Shown here in pieces: positions 14,345 to 23,341 of a stretch of 41,591 nt of DNA; the first letter of the stretch is position 1; the number at the start of each line of letters is the position of its first letter. The stretch is from a virus, in IMG/VR virus record IMGVR_UViG_3300032883_000366, positions 1 through 41,591 of that record; one strand, 5' to 3'. Below the pieces are notes generated by a model, which did no database searches, was not told the origin of the DNA, and was given only the letters and a program-made list of their open reading frames with translations. The translations under genes and the position numbers were made by a program.

Positions 14345-15700
14345 ATGAAAAAGCTTTTAGTTATCGTGGCGGCCTGTGCCTCCTTGCTGGCCTCAATAGC
14401 AGTGGTTAAGGCCGCCCGCGTGATTTATAATCAAACGTTTGTTAGTGAAACGGCTCTGGCTTATGACAATACTTACACCCTGGACGCGGGCGCAAGTCCG
14501 CTCATGTGGAGTAACATAGATTCTTTATCTATGCAGGCGGCTTATTCTAGCGCTACTGTGGCAGCGGTATCCTTCATAGATGGAACTGCTTCTACTGCTA
14601 CAATTACTGTGAGTTCGTATTCTGCTTTAACTACCGCGCAAGGTTCGAATACTCTAACGGTTTCTTCAAACACAACTAGGGCTATTAAAGGACAAAAGTT
14701 TACTCTGAATGGACGTCCCTTTGTGGAAGGAGAACTTTGGAGTATAAAAGGATCCACTACCCTTACGGCAGTTGACATTACGAACGCTATAAATAATGAT
14801 GCAGAAGTAAATTCCGTATTTTCGGCCACGAATTCTCTTGCAGTGATTACAATTACCTGTAAGAGTTCAGGAGCTGTTTGTAATTCTTACACTCTTACCT
14901 CCAGCACTCCAGCAGCTTTAACAGCTGGGGCTGCGAAGTTTTCTGGAGGAAGGAATCATGGAGTGTTGGTGGTTGCGGGGCAAGCGTTGACTGAAGCGAC
15001 GGACTTTTCAGCCCTCACTTCAAATGCAGTTACTGCAAAGTCTGTAAGTGATTCTATTCAAGCTAACTTAGTTCTTGCTAGTGTCATAAAATCAACCTGG
15101 ATGGCTGGAGGAGTTGTAACGGCAACGTCCGCCGTGGTTGGTGCAGATATTCGTTACAATATGCAGTCCTCTTCTTATGCAGCGTTGACTCCTTTCGCTC
15201 CGCAGTTCTACGGTGGAACGGCTAGTAATATTGTGACTGTTTCGAGTAAGATTAATGTTACAGCCCACGGATTCACTACAGGACTCCCGGTTTTCTATAC
15301 GAGATTTGCCGGAACAAGTCCTGGATCTTTGATTGCGAACGCCACCTACTATGTTGTCAGAGTGGATGCGAACAACTTTAAGTTAGCTTCAAGTCAAGCG
15401 AATGCGCTCCTTGGAACATTCGTTTCAATTGCAACCCAAACTGCTCAGGGTGGTGGGTCATTTGCCTTGACACCCTTGGCAATTGCAGGGACACCTGCTT
15501 TTAAGTGGCAGTATTCGAATGATAATTTAAACTGGGTAGATATGTCTGTGTCCTCAGTGACTATGTCCTCGCTTGCGCTCGCGACGACCGTGTGGGATTT
15601 TGGAACGATAACTTATCGGTACTTGCGTTTGAACGTTGTGGCCCCAACTGCTGGAGGAATTAATCTAGTGGTGACGGGAGTCGGGAGATCTTCGAATTGA
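14345..15700 (+). CDS. Beta-rich structural-module protein with signal peptide, 451 aa
   Basis: The ATG at 14345 is chosen because GGGAGG lies 7 nt upstream. Residues 1-23 are a textbook Sec signal: KK, a hydrophobic run (LLVIVAACASLLASIAVV), and a KAA-type cleavage site. The mature part is Ser/Thr/Ala-rich and beta-patterned. Around 300-365 is an AHGFTTGLPVFYTRF ... ATYYVVRVDANNFKLASS unit, familiar from fibre-type proteins, and the C-terminus (WQYSNDNLNWVDMS) resembles carbohydrate-binding-type domains. It probably decorates the head or modifies the host surface. A secreted virion protein is odd. Confidence 0.7.
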   Translation: MKKLLVIVAACASLLASIAVVKAARVIYNQTFVSETALAYDNTYTLDAGASPLMWSNIDSLSMQAAYSSATVAAVSFIDGTASTATITVSSYSALTTAQGSNTLTVSSNTTRAIKGQKFTLNGRPFVEGELWSIKGSTTLTAVDITNAINNDAEVNSVFSATNSLAVITITCKSSGAVCNSYTLTSSTPAALTAGAAKFSGGRNHGVLVVAGQALTEATDFSALTSNAVTAKSVSDSIQANLVLASVIKSTWMAGGVVTATSAVVGADIRYNMQSSSYAALTPFAPQFYGGTASNIVTVSSKINVTAHGFTTGLPVFYTRFAGTSPGSLIANATYYVVRVDANNFKLASSQANALLGTFVSIATQTAQGGGSFALTPLAIAGTPAFKWQYSNDNLNWVDMSVSSVTMSSLALATTVWDFGTITYRYLRLNVVAPTAGGINLVVTGVGRSSN

Positions 15701-15722
15701 AATTAACTACGGAGGTTCAACC

Positions 15723-16124
15723 ATGAATGGAAAACCTGCATCCGCTACAGTGGAGCCAGGTAGTCGTCCGCTGAATAAAGAATCACAAGAGGCTTTGTTC
15801 GAGGCCCAGGAACTTAACATTCGAAGAGCAGAACTTGACCGAAGAAATGCCGCTCGATCAAATAAAGTGGCACAGTTTCTCAAGGCTAATTATTACATTA
15901 CGGATAAGGCGTTCCCCTGGTTGGTGTATAAAGGGGAACGCTTGTCTGTGACCGAATACTACCCAGAGATTAAGGTGGCCATAGATAAGTATTATGAGGA
16001 AGTAGATTTTAAGGCTGAGGTCTGTAATGCGAAAAGGTTAATTTTTCATAAGCACAAAATTCATTACGCATTTCTGATACCAGGGAAACAATTAGTCGAA
16101 ATAGAAAAGGAATTGGAGGTTTGA
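15723..16124 (+). CDS. Hypothetical protein in the head-tail region, 133 aa
   Basis: GGAGG is 7 nt before the ATG. The first third is helical and charged (QEALFEAQELNIRRAELDRRNAARSNKVAQFL). Then come aromatic-rich segments (FPWLVYKGERLSVTEYYPEI). No cysteine pattern apart from a lone Cys. No family is recognised. The place between capsid and connector genes suggests a virion or assembly role. Confidence 0.68.
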   Translation: MNGKPASATVEPGSRPLNKESQEALFEAQELNIRRAELDRRNAARSNKVAQFLKANYYITDKAFPWLVYKGERLSVTEYYPEIKVAIDKYYEEVDFKAEVCNAKRLIFHKHKIHYAFLIPGKQLVEIEKELEV

Positions 16125-16127
16125 TTT

Positions 16128-16787
16128 ATGCCCTCTTTATCGGATAGGATTATAAGTCTTCGAATCATGGCGCATGATGCTCCTACTTCTAATTTAAAGA
16201 CAGGGGAAACTCCGGTTGGGAATACGTCGAACGGAAAACCGGATGGAGTTGGTACAAAGTTTCGACTTCAACACCAGAACATTGTACCTTTAGGTATTTA
16301 TGTTACAATGGGGCTCCTGGCTGTAAATTATAGATTGTCAACCGGATTTACACTTGATGCGGCTAACGGAATTTTAACTTTTGCTTCTGCTCCGGCTTCA
16401 GGATTGGATCCACTTCTTGTGGACTACAATTGGCAATGGTTCACAGATGCTGAACACTTGGAGTTTTTAACCGAAGGAGCTATGGATTTATCTGTGGCTG
16501 ATGCTACGTTAGTTGTTGCGGGTTTGGTCCCGGCCCTTATGCAATTTGCTTTGAGCGCTTACTACAACCGTTTAGCTTCCCGGTACGCTCCACTCTATTC
16601 CTCAAGTGGTGGGCAAACCGGACATCAAATTGATGTAGTGACGTCAAGCTTTAAGAATTTATCGAAGGCGGCTTTTGACCGGGCCATTCAGTTCCGGGAC
16701 GACTACTACAAACGTCAAGGTCAGAGGGAAGCTCCTGTTTCGAAAGCCGGAAATTATGCTATTGATCCTTACACTCCAATAAGGTGA
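16128..16787 (+). CDS. Probable head-tail connector protein, 219 aa
   Basis: GGAGG lies 8 nt before the ATG. The N-terminal half is beta-patterned with GTKFRLQHQNIVPLGIYV and LSTGFTLDAANGILTFASAP. The second half is helical: DAEHLEFLTEGAMDLSV, LVPALMQFALSAYYNRLASRYAPLY, then RAIQFRDDYYKRQGQREAP. This mix and the position between capsid and tail-completion genes fit adaptor proteins of long-tailed phages. The family is not certain from the sequence alone. Confidence 0.6.
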   Translation: MPSLSDRIISLRIMAHDAPTSNLKTGETPVGNTSNGKPDGVGTKFRLQHQNIVPLGIYVTMGLLAVNYRLSTGFTLDAANGILTFASAPASGLDPLLVDYNWQWFTDAEHLEFLTEGAMDLSVADATLVVAGLVPALMQFALSAYYNRLASRYAPLYSSSGGQTGHQIDVVTSSFKNLSKAAFDRAIQFRDDYYKRQGQREAPVSKAGNYAIDPYTPIR

Positions 16788-16790
16788 CGG

Positions 16791-17405
16791 ATGGAAGATG
16801 CTCCGCCAGTTTGGCAAGAAGCTCAGACCGAAGGAAAGCTGAGTTTTAACATAAGTGTCATTTGGAGAAACGTTCACCTCCTTCCAGAAATGGAGGCTCG
16901 GTTAAAGGACATGCGGCCCGTGTTCGAACAGATTGTTCAGGATTGGGCAAAGGGAAATGTAGACAAATTTGGCGCTGCAATGGGAATGGAGGTAGTCGGA
17001 GCACAAGTTGACCCTGGAGTGTTTTGGGAGGCTCTATCGCCCGAATACAGCGCCTGGAAGCGAGAGCAGGGGATGTCCAACCAGATTATGGTGGCTACCG
17101 GAGCCTTGCAGGCAGCTTTATCGGATCCAAGTATGTTCTTTCACATGGAAATGCCAAGGGAGGCGGCTTTCGGGATACCTCTATCTCCAGACGAATCTGG
17201 AAAGATGAGTTACAATTGGTATCGAAGACAGACGTTATTTTTGGGTGTGGATGATCAAACTATGATTCGACACCACATTAAGAGTTATCTTGAACTTGGA
17301 GAAAAGTGGCAATCGATACTTTTTACGCGTGGTCTGGAACGGGCCTACACACGAGATGAAGTAGCGTCAATGGATGTAGCGTTCGGGAAAACTGTTGGAG
17401 CTTAA
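16791..17405 (+). CDS. Virion morphogenesis / tail-completion protein (Mu gpG-like), 204 aa
   Basis: The central FWEALSPEYSAWKREQG followed by MVATGALQAALSDP (about 83-110) matches the W-x-LSP-x-Y-x-x-K ... TG-x-L-x-x-S-x pattern of gpG-like virion morphogenesis and tail-completion proteins. The N-terminal helical part is MEARLKDMRPVFEQIVQDW. The ATG follows AAGGTG within the end of the previous gene. The family members act in joining tail to head. Moderately sure. Confidence 0.7.
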   Translation: MEDAPPVWQEAQTEGKLSFNISVIWRNVHLLPEMEARLKDMRPVFEQIVQDWAKGNVDKFGAAMGMEVVGAQVDPGVFWEALSPEYSAWKREQGMSNQIMVATGALQAALSDPSMFFHMEMPREAAFGIPLSPDESGKMSYNWYRRQTLFLGVDDQTMIRHHIKSYLELGEKWQSILFTRGLERAYTRDEVASMDVAFGKTVGA

Positions 17406-17912
17406 ATGAGAACAATTGCAGTAGATACAATTGTGGTTGTAAACGCAACAGATGTACGTGGGCAAGCTATTCTGAGTTTGGTTAAACAATACATTCCAGG
17501 ATTCCCTGGGTTGTATTATGGGTTCCGTCCGTTTGGAGCAAATGACTTGTCATTTCCTTGTTTGATGGTAGATGTGGTGGATCAGAAACCAAGGATGGTT
17601 TCAACTGGAAAGTATCACATTAAATTTTTGTATGACATTTGGTTCTTTGTGATTGACAGTAGTCCGGAAGATGTAGTAACACTTGCTACGAGTGGAATGG
17701 AAGCGCTCATAAAACTTTTTTCGAATAATGCATTGAGCGACTTAGGGACTACCAATTCGAGACAATTTAAGTTGTACCCTGGGTTTTGGATTGACAGTGA
17801 GATGATGGATGCACAAATTAGCCGAAGTCTTCTCAGTCCTCTCCCGAACAAAGGGAAGTACATGCGGGCCGGTTGGTTACGGTTTGAAGTACAAGACGTA
17901 GTAATTAAATAG
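17406..17912 (+). CDS. Probable tail terminator protein, 168 aa
   Basis: The start follows GGAGCTTAA. The pattern of alternating strands and helices with a central FLYDIWFFVIDSSPEDVVTLA stretch, preceded by FPCLMVDVVDQ, fits the small alpha/beta fold of tail terminators (gpU-like), which cap the tail tube. The gene sits immediately before the tail tube gene, the expected order. No catalytic features. Identification is by context and pattern. Confidence 0.62.
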   Translation: MRTIAVDTIVVVNATDVRGQAILSLVKQYIPGFPGLYYGFRPFGANDLSFPCLMVDVVDQKPRMVSTGKYHIKFLYDIWFFVIDSSPEDVVTLATSGMEALIKLFSNNALSDLGTTNSRQFKLYPGFWIDSEMMDAQISRSLLSPLPNKGKYMRAGWLRFEVQDVVIK

Positions 17913-17922
17913 GAGGATCATT

Positions 17923-19230
17923 ATGTATACAGGTCAATTACGTGCCGCTGGGATATCGAAAGAAAATCCAGTCGGTACTCTTAAAACTCCGCCGGACACT
18001 TATATCGCTTACATTCCGCCGGATTCTTTCTTTCCTACCATTACGCTTCTGGAATCCACTGCCGTTCGTGCGGTTCCGGACAAGGTGGCAAAGGTTACCC
18101 AGGGGCCTGGAGACCTGAAAGGAATGAAAATAAAGTTCGAGATGGAACCGGAGAACATTGGTGAACATCTCATGGCCGCTTTTGGGGTAGATACGCTTGT
18201 AGATCTAGCGTCCTTTACTGTAACGTTAAACATCAACGATCATATCGACTTCAATATTGGTGCGGGTGAACTTAATGCACTTTTAACTCCAGGAATTTAT
18301 GCGATGGGTGCATCGAGTGCGGTGGTTGGGTCTTTGTGTGCATTGATTAAATCTGCGATGGAAGCGGCAGATGCTGGTGCCACTTATACCGTTACTTTCA
18401 ATGGTGCCACTAAAAAATTGACCATTGTCCGTGGAGCGGGAAGTTATACACTCATGTGGTTAACAGGAACGAATAATCTGATGAGTGCCGATATTCTTCT
18501 TGGATTTACACATGCAGATACAAGTTCTGCAATCACCCACACTTCTGACAGTACTACTGCAGCGGCAGTTTATCAGCATACCTTTACACGGTTAGTTGCT
18601 TCTCAACTACCTCAGTATTCGTGGTGGTTCGATAAAGGTGCTAAGTTTCCTCAGTTCGTTGGGTGCATGCTCAATAAACTTGACTTCACCATTAAGGCTA
18701 AGGAAGCTGTGCAAGTTGAAGCTGACTGGACAGGACTTTCTTACGATGATACTGGAATCGCAAAGTCTCCAGTTTATTCGGCACTAAAATTCTTAACGTT
18801 TGCACAAGCAACCGTTAATATTGACTCGGCTCCTATTCAGAATTATGATAACATTAAAATAACTCTGGACAACTTGGTGAAGGCCGATCATGTAGTGGGA
18901 AGTTCAATCTACCCAGCTAAGATTTACTCTGAAGGATTTGAAGCTACGGTAACTATGGACTTGATTGTTGAAGACGCTGTCCAGTATGCAAAATTCCTTG
19001 CAGGGACTCCGATGGTTCTAGGAGTAGTTCTTACTTCTGGCGAAACGATTAAGGCTACTAAATACTACAGTCTTACCTTCGATCTCCCAGTTGGAAACTA
19101 CAGTGCGGCCCCATATCCGAATGCGCCGGGACTCCTGAAGATAAGCTTTACGACTCGTGGAGTGTACAGTGTTTCGGACGTCAAAACTATATCAGCCAAA
19201 CTCGTGAATTCAAGAAGCACAACATACTAA
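17923..19230 (+). CDS. Major tail tube protein, 435 aa
   Basis: TAGGAGG is 6 nt before the ATG, as befits an abundant protein. The sequence is nearly all beta: a FPTITLLESTAVRAVP opening, then MKIKFEMEPENIGEHLMAAFG, a repeat-like central insertion rich in Gly/Thr/Ala (about 95-210), and FTRLVASQLPQYSWWFDKG further on. Long for a tail tube (most are 150-300 aa), so the middle insertion may be an added Ig-like or surface domain. It is directly followed by the frameshifted tail chaperone pair, the diagnostic gene order. Confidence 0.8.
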   Translation: MYTGQLRAAGISKENPVGTLKTPPDTYIAYIPPDSFFPTITLLESTAVRAVPDKVAKVTQGPGDLKGMKIKFEMEPENIGEHLMAAFGVDTLVDLASFTVTLNINDHIDFNIGAGELNALLTPGIYAMGASSAVVGSLCALIKSAMEAADAGATYTVTFNGATKKLTIVRGAGSYTLMWLTGTNNLMSADILLGFTHADTSSAITHTSDSTTAAAVYQHTFTRLVASQLPQYSWWFDKGAKFPQFVGCMLNKLDFTIKAKEAVQVEADWTGLSYDDTGIAKSPVYSALKFLTFAQATVNIDSAPIQNYDNIKITLDNLVKADHVVGSSIYPAKIYSEGFEATVTMDLIVEDAVQYAKFLAGTPMVLGVVLTSGETIKATKYYSLTFDLPVGNYSAAPYPNAPGLLKISFTTRGVYSVSDVKTISAKLVNSRSTTY

Positions 19231-19242
19231 AGCGGAGGAAAA

Positions 19243-19602
19243 ATGGAACTACTAAAACTCGATGAGAGACCAGTAGAATATAAATGGGAGGATGTCACCT
19301 TCGTAGTTAAGAAGACTCTCAGCCCAGAAGACAAGTTCGCCATCGACACAGCAGGTCAGTTAATGGAGAATGGAAAGGTATCCTTTAAACCCTGGGAACT
19401 TTACAAAGTCTTAATTAGAACATTTGTAGTCAGTTGGAAAGGTGTCACTGAAGACGGTAAAGAAATCCCTTGGGACTATACTATATTCATGTCCAGATTT
19501 CCAGTGAAGGATAAGGATATAGTGATGTTGCTAGGACTTTTTATCTCCGAACAGGTTAACATTTTCGGAAGTGAGGCGACGGGTCAACTAAAAAACGGTT
19601 AA
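19243..19602 (+). CDS. Tail assembly chaperone, short form (G-like), 119 aa
   Basis: AGCGGAGG precedes the ATG. The protein is small, acidic to neutral and alpha/beta, with WEDVTFVVKKTLSPEDKFAI at the start. Its penultimate codons form the slippery heptamer A AAA AAC in the correct reading phase. Most ribosomes should finish here at TAA 19600-19602. Chaperones of this group coat the tape measure before tail-tube assembly. It lies between the tail tube and tape measure, as in lambda G. Confidence 0.83.
   Translation: MELLKLDERPVEYKWEDVTFVVKKTLSPEDKFAIDTAGQLMENGKVSFKPWELYKVLIRTFVVSWKGVTEDGKEIPWDYTIFMSRFPVKDKDIVMLLGLFISEQVNIFGSEATGQLKNG
19590..19596 (+). other. Programmed -1 ribosomal frameshift site
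   Basis: The heptamer A AAA AAC is read in zero frame as CTA AAA AAC GGT TAA, the standard phase for -1 slippage. After a shift at AAC the frame continues with CGG TTA AGG CAG and stays open for 111 residues to 19931. A small CTGCC-AGA-GGCAG hairpin sits about 50 nt downstream, too far to be a sure stimulator. Confidence 0.85.
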
Positions 19603-19931
19603 GGCAGGCGATTGAGTGGTTGGAGCGGGCCGGCACTTTCGTCTGCCAGAGGCAGGACTGTCCTAAGGAAATTGGAAAACAGTGTTCACTTTGCCAAAGA
19701 CCGGTAGTAACACGGGACATTCTAGCTATCATTACTTTGTACCGTCGTTGTAAGGAATGGAGGACTCTTCCAAGAAAAGGTGGACTGTTTGACCAGGATG
19801 AAAAACTACTCGAGTTGTTTGATGTAATTTCTGAAGAAGTAGATTTCTGGAAAAGAAAACAACAACAAGAACAGGAAGGGGATATGTTGAGCGAGAAGAT
19901 GATGGCTGGGAGAATGTATGGCAGATGTTGA
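19596..19931 (+). CDS. Tail assembly chaperone T extension, made by -1 frameshift
   Basis: This is the downstream part of a fusion with the 119-aa chaperone, giving a total of about 229 aa (118 plus 111). It has no good start of its own. A pair of short Cys motifs (CQRQDC and CSLC) near the beginning looks like a zinc knuckle. The rest is helical and ends in Lys/Gln/Glu-rich residues before TGA at 19929-19931. The tape measure starts inside its last 14 bases. The fused form should bind the tape measure or tube. Confidence 0.78.
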   Translation, partial: RLRQAIEWLERAGTFVCQRQDCPKEIGKQCSLCQRPVVTRDILAIITLYRRCKEWRTLPRKGGLFDQDEKLLELFDVISEEVDFWKRKQQQEQEGDMLSEKMMAGRMYGRC

Positions 19932-21633
19932 GCAAAATATACATCTTTCTGCAACTGGTGGAGATGAAGCTGCTGCCGCCATTAACAAGACAACCTCTGC
20001 TTTTCAGAATGTTGGTGGACAACATGATGTTCTCGTAAATAAATTTTCCGCTAAATTCCAACACGTTGGACTCATGATGTTCGTTGGGGATGCGCTTCGG
20101 GCCTCGGGGGCCGGATCGGAAACTCGTATAGTAGTCTCTACCCTTAACATGGCCATGACGGCTTTGGCGGGAAGTTTTGGAGCTGCTGCTGCGCCAATTT
20201 TCTTGGTAGGAACCGCTTTAACGGCGATTGTAGGGCTGACCGCAAAGATAATAAATCACCATAAAGACGAAGCAGAAAATCTTGCAAAATTAATTAGTGA
20301 GGATGAAAAACAAGTTAAAGTTCTTACCGATTCAATTACCACTCTAGAAGAATACCAACAGATCCTTGGAAAACTCCCTCAGACTACACTTGATGTACTC
20401 ACTGCCAAAAAAGAACTTCGAGAGTTTGAAGCACAAAATGAAATTGAAACCCTCCATAAACAGATTGATGTCTTAGGTAAACTTATAGTTGAAGAAGAAA
20501 AAGCTATCGAGTCTTCGAAGAAACTCGCTATAGCAAAAGGTGATCAAAACATGGTTACAGCGGCAGCGAACATGGTCATTGGTAACTATGGAGCAGCTAC
20601 TGCTAGTATTACCACTAAATATGTAGATTGGGATGCTAAAGTTCATACTACTACTAAGTCTCTTCTTGAGCATAAAACAATGGTTGCCGAAGCGGCAGAC
20701 AAGTTAAGACTTCTTGGGGATAGGAACTACCAAACTTATAAAGAAATGGCAGACGGGGCCAAAAAAGCGACTGAAGAAGACGCTAAAATGGAGAAGGCAA
20801 GACTGACTGCTTTCAACCATATTAATAAAGGACTCGGAGAACTTCAGTCTAAAGAAAATGAGTACTACACTGAAGCAGAAGTGAAATCAGCGGATACGTT
20901 TAACAAAAAGAATCAGGCCGCAGATTTATGGTACATTCGGCAGAAAGCTATTCTTGATAAGATGTACACTGATGAAGTTCAGTATGCAATCATGAGTCTT
21001 ACGAATATAACTGATTTAAATATGAAGGTGAAGGAACTAACTGAAGCACATAACAAAGCCATTGAGGGTTTGCAAGTAGATCATAAGTCGAAAATAGATA
21101 CAATAAATAAACAAATCTGGACTAATTTTAAGGATCAAGCTAAGGGAGCCATGAATTCTCTTACCCAGGAAACTGGTCAAGCATTTGCAAAGATGGTTAT
21201 AGAAGGTAAAGATTTTGGAAAGTCTATGCAGGAAGTATTTAAAAACATGGCGGAAAGGTTTATCGCTTATGTGGTGGAAATGACTCTAAAATGGTTAGCT
21301 TTCCTAGCGCTTAAAGCAGCCACGGGAGGTGCAACTGGATTTCTTATGGCAGAGGGCGGCACCATGCTTGTAGACAAGCCTACGTTGTTCGTAGCAGGGG
21401 AAGCGGGGCCTGAAATTGCATCCTTTACCCCTCTTTCCAAACTTAGTAGTGGTGGGACACGCGAGGGAGGAGGAAGTCGATCCGGAAACAGTACTGTAAA
21501 CATTAATGTTGGTGGAGTTTCGAATAGTATTTCTGGAGTGAATAATCCGGACGCTATTGCAGACGTAATAGGGGAAAAGATTATCAGTCGTATACGCGGG
21601 CGTGGGGAACTTGATTTTTTAAGGAAGGGATGA
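19918..21633 (+). CDS. Tape measure protein, 571 aa
   Basis: The tape measure sets tail length. A 571-residue helical protein implies a short tail, roughly 85 nm at about 0.15 nm per residue (rule of thumb). A hydrophobic stretch is at about 72-112 (MAMTALAGSFGAAAAPIFLV ...), followed by long coiled coils (110-420). The C-terminus has FGKSMQEVFKNMAERFIAYVV and GGTMLVDKPTLFVAGEAGPE, typical of tape measures. It follows the frameshifted chaperones and precedes the distal tail protein. The start overlaps the T frame. Confidence 0.9.
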   Translation: MADVEQNIHLSATGGDEAAAAINKTTSAFQNVGGQHDVLVNKFSAKFQHVGLMMFVGDALRASGAGSETRIVVSTLNMAMTALAGSFGAAAAPIFLVGTALTAIVGLTAKIINHHKDEAENLAKLISEDEKQVKVLTDSITTLEEYQQILGKLPQTTLDVLTAKKELREFEAQNEIETLHKQIDVLGKLIVEEEKAIESSKKLAIAKGDQNMVTAAANMVIGNYGAATASITTKYVDWDAKVHTTTKSLLEHKTMVAEAADKLRLLGDRNYQTYKEMADGAKKATEEDAKMEKARLTAFNHINKGLGELQSKENEYYTEAEVKSADTFNKKNQAADLWYIRQKAILDKMYTDEVQYAIMSLTNITDLNMKVKELTEAHNKAIEGLQVDHKSKIDTINKQIWTNFKDQAKGAMNSLTQETGQAFAKMVIEGKDFGKSMQEVFKNMAERFIAYVVEMTLKWLAFLALKAATGGATGFLMAEGGTMLVDKPTLFVAGEAGPEIASFTPLSKLSSGGTREGGGSRSGNSTVNINVGGVSNSISGVNNPDAIADVIGEKIISRIRGRGELDFLRKG

Positions 21634-21634
21634 T

Positions 21635-22306
21635 ATGAGCGGATGGTTTAGTCAATTTTGGTTGGGAATTCCAGGGTATGAATACTACTTTGATGTGAAT
21701 CCGGAAGCTATGAGTGTGGACGAAGGCCCTTTAGTTATTCGGGGACGAGTTCTTAACGGGGACTTGAAGAAGTCTATTTTACGTTCGAGCGTTCCTTCTA
21801 TAAGGTTGAATTCCAGTTATCTGACTCTTGCCCAGAGAAATCAATTCTCCTCTTTAGCTTCTATAGACTATTCATTTCTATCTTTTCAATGTCGGGATGA
21901 CTTTCAAACCTGGTCGGAGCGCTCAATTCCAATAGATGCTTCGCATGTAAAGTTACAGAACAACTCTGCTACGAAGCTTTCTGCTCTCCTTGTGGCTGGA
22001 GGATTTTCTGGAATCATTACCATACAGTCGGTTTATAATGTACCGACTGGATATCTTGGAAGTCTTTACGGTCAAAATGGATTCGGTTTTGGAGGGTACG
22101 CAGGCCCAGATTATTTCGCCGGAGGTTCCTATGACGATGCTACGCGCATTGTAACCCTTGGAACACCCCTTCCTTCACCAACTGATCCAGCTTTTACAAC
22201 TTATATCTACAAGGGCTGGTTAACGGATATGGAGAAATTTTCGCATGCTGTACAAGGTGGTTGGTTAGACCGGTTCACTTATGACTTTATTCTGACAGGA
22301 GCTTAA
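21635..22306 (+). CDS. Probable distal tail protein, 223 aa
   Basis: AAGGAAGGGA precedes the ATG by a few bases, overlapping the tape measure stop. The protein is beta-patterned with aromatic residues (FWLGIPGYEYYFDVNPEAM) and ends WLDRFTYDFILTGA. It is placed between tape measure and the fibre/hub genes, where Dit-like distal tail proteins occur. A Gly/Tyr/Phe-rich loop (about 144-170) may be a small surface insertion. Family assignment is by context only. Confidence 0.6.
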   Translation: MSGWFSQFWLGIPGYEYYFDVNPEAMSVDEGPLVIRGRVLNGDLKKSILRSSVPSIRLNSSYLTLAQRNQFSSLASIDYSFLSFQCRDDFQTWSERSIPIDASHVKLQNNSATKLSALLVAGGFSGIITIQSVYNVPTGYLGSLYGQNGFGFGGYAGPDYFAGGSYDDATRIVTLGTPLPSPTDPAFTTYIYKGWLTDMEKFSHAVQGGWLDRFTYDFILTGA

Positions 22307-22308
22307 AA

Positions 22309-23340
22309 ATGAAAAGATTAACATTATTACTTTCTTCATTACTTCTTTTTTGTGGTGTTGTATTTGCAGATACTGTAACTCCTAGAACCGGAATGACGAA
22401 ACCTTCAATTTTATCTCCAAATTGGGGACCAAAGTTAAATTCTAACTTCGATATCATAGATTCGTCTTTTGCTGCTGTAGATTCAACTAACACCTTTACA
22501 AAAACCCAAACCATATCAGATTTACGTGTTACATCTATAACGGTTCCTTCTGGTTCTGCTGCTAATCCTTCGATTAAAGTAGGGTCAACTACAACGGGTA
22601 TTTATAGTGTAGGAACTAATCAGATTAATTTTACGATTGGTGGTACTCTAAGATTTAGTGTTAGCGATACAGCAGTTACTTCAACACTACCTTTAGTTCT
22701 CCCCGTTGGGGCAGTAGGAACACCATCTTTAACATTTACAGGAGATCTAAATACAGGTATTTATAATCCAGGAGCAGATCTGATTGGATTAGTAGTTAAT
22801 GGTAAACATGTAATAACTGCGAACACTACAGATGTTTATCTATATTCAAACGGAGTTGCAAAATTTTACCTAGAAGCCGCTAGTGTAACATCAGACGTTA
22901 AATTAATAGCTAAAGGTACAGCGACAAATGATTCTGCTGCTTCTGGATACATTGGTGAATATATTACTTCTGCTGTATCAGCCGGTTCTCCAATAGGTGC
23001 AGGAACATCTAACACATTTAAAAATATAACTACAATTTCATTAACTGCTGGAGATTGGGATGTATCGGGAGTTATTGGATTTGTTCTTAACGGATCAGTG
23101 ATTACTAGGACGCGTGGAGCAGTTTCATTATATTCGAACGATACACAAACTGACCAGAATCAAGGAGATAACGATGCTGATGCAGTTCTACCCTCTGCTA
23201 CATATAATTCAGAAGCAATCGTTCCTGTTTGGAGAGTTTCTCTTGCATCAACTTCCACTGTTTATCTAAAAGCAAACTGTAGTTATACAGGAGCGGTTCC
23301 AAATACTTTTGGAAGAATTTCGGCAAGGAGAGTCCGCTAA
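22309..23340 (+). CDS. Fibre-like protein with signal peptide, 343 aa
   Basis: GGAGCTTAAAA precedes the ATG. Residues 1-20 (MKRLTLLLSSLLLFCGVVFA) form a Sec signal peptide with an A-x-A-like end. The mature part starts TVTPRTGMTKPS ... NWGPKLNSNFDIID, a familiar opening of phage tail-fibre-type proteins, then repeats of the form PSIKVGSTTTGIYSVGTNQ (about 84-150) and a jelly-roll-like C-terminus. The gene looks more AT-rich than its neighbours, which hints at separate origin. It probably contacts the host surface. Confidence 0.68.
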   Translation: MKRLTLLLSSLLLFCGVVFADTVTPRTGMTKPSILSPNWGPKLNSNFDIIDSSFAAVDSTNTFTKTQTISDLRVTSITVPSGSAANPSIKVGSTTTGIYSVGTNQINFTIGGTLRFSVSDTAVTSTLPLVLPVGAVGTPSLTFTGDLNTGIYNPGADLIGLVVNGKHVITANTTDVYLYSNGVAKFYLEAASVTSDVKLIAKGTATNDSAASGYIGEYITSAVSAGSPIGAGTSNTFKNITTISLTAGDWDVSGVIGFVLNGSVITRTRGAVSLYSNDTQTDQNQGDNDADAVLPSATYNSEAIVPVWRVSLASTSTVYLKANCSYTGAVPNTFGRISARRVR

Positions 23341-23341
23341 A

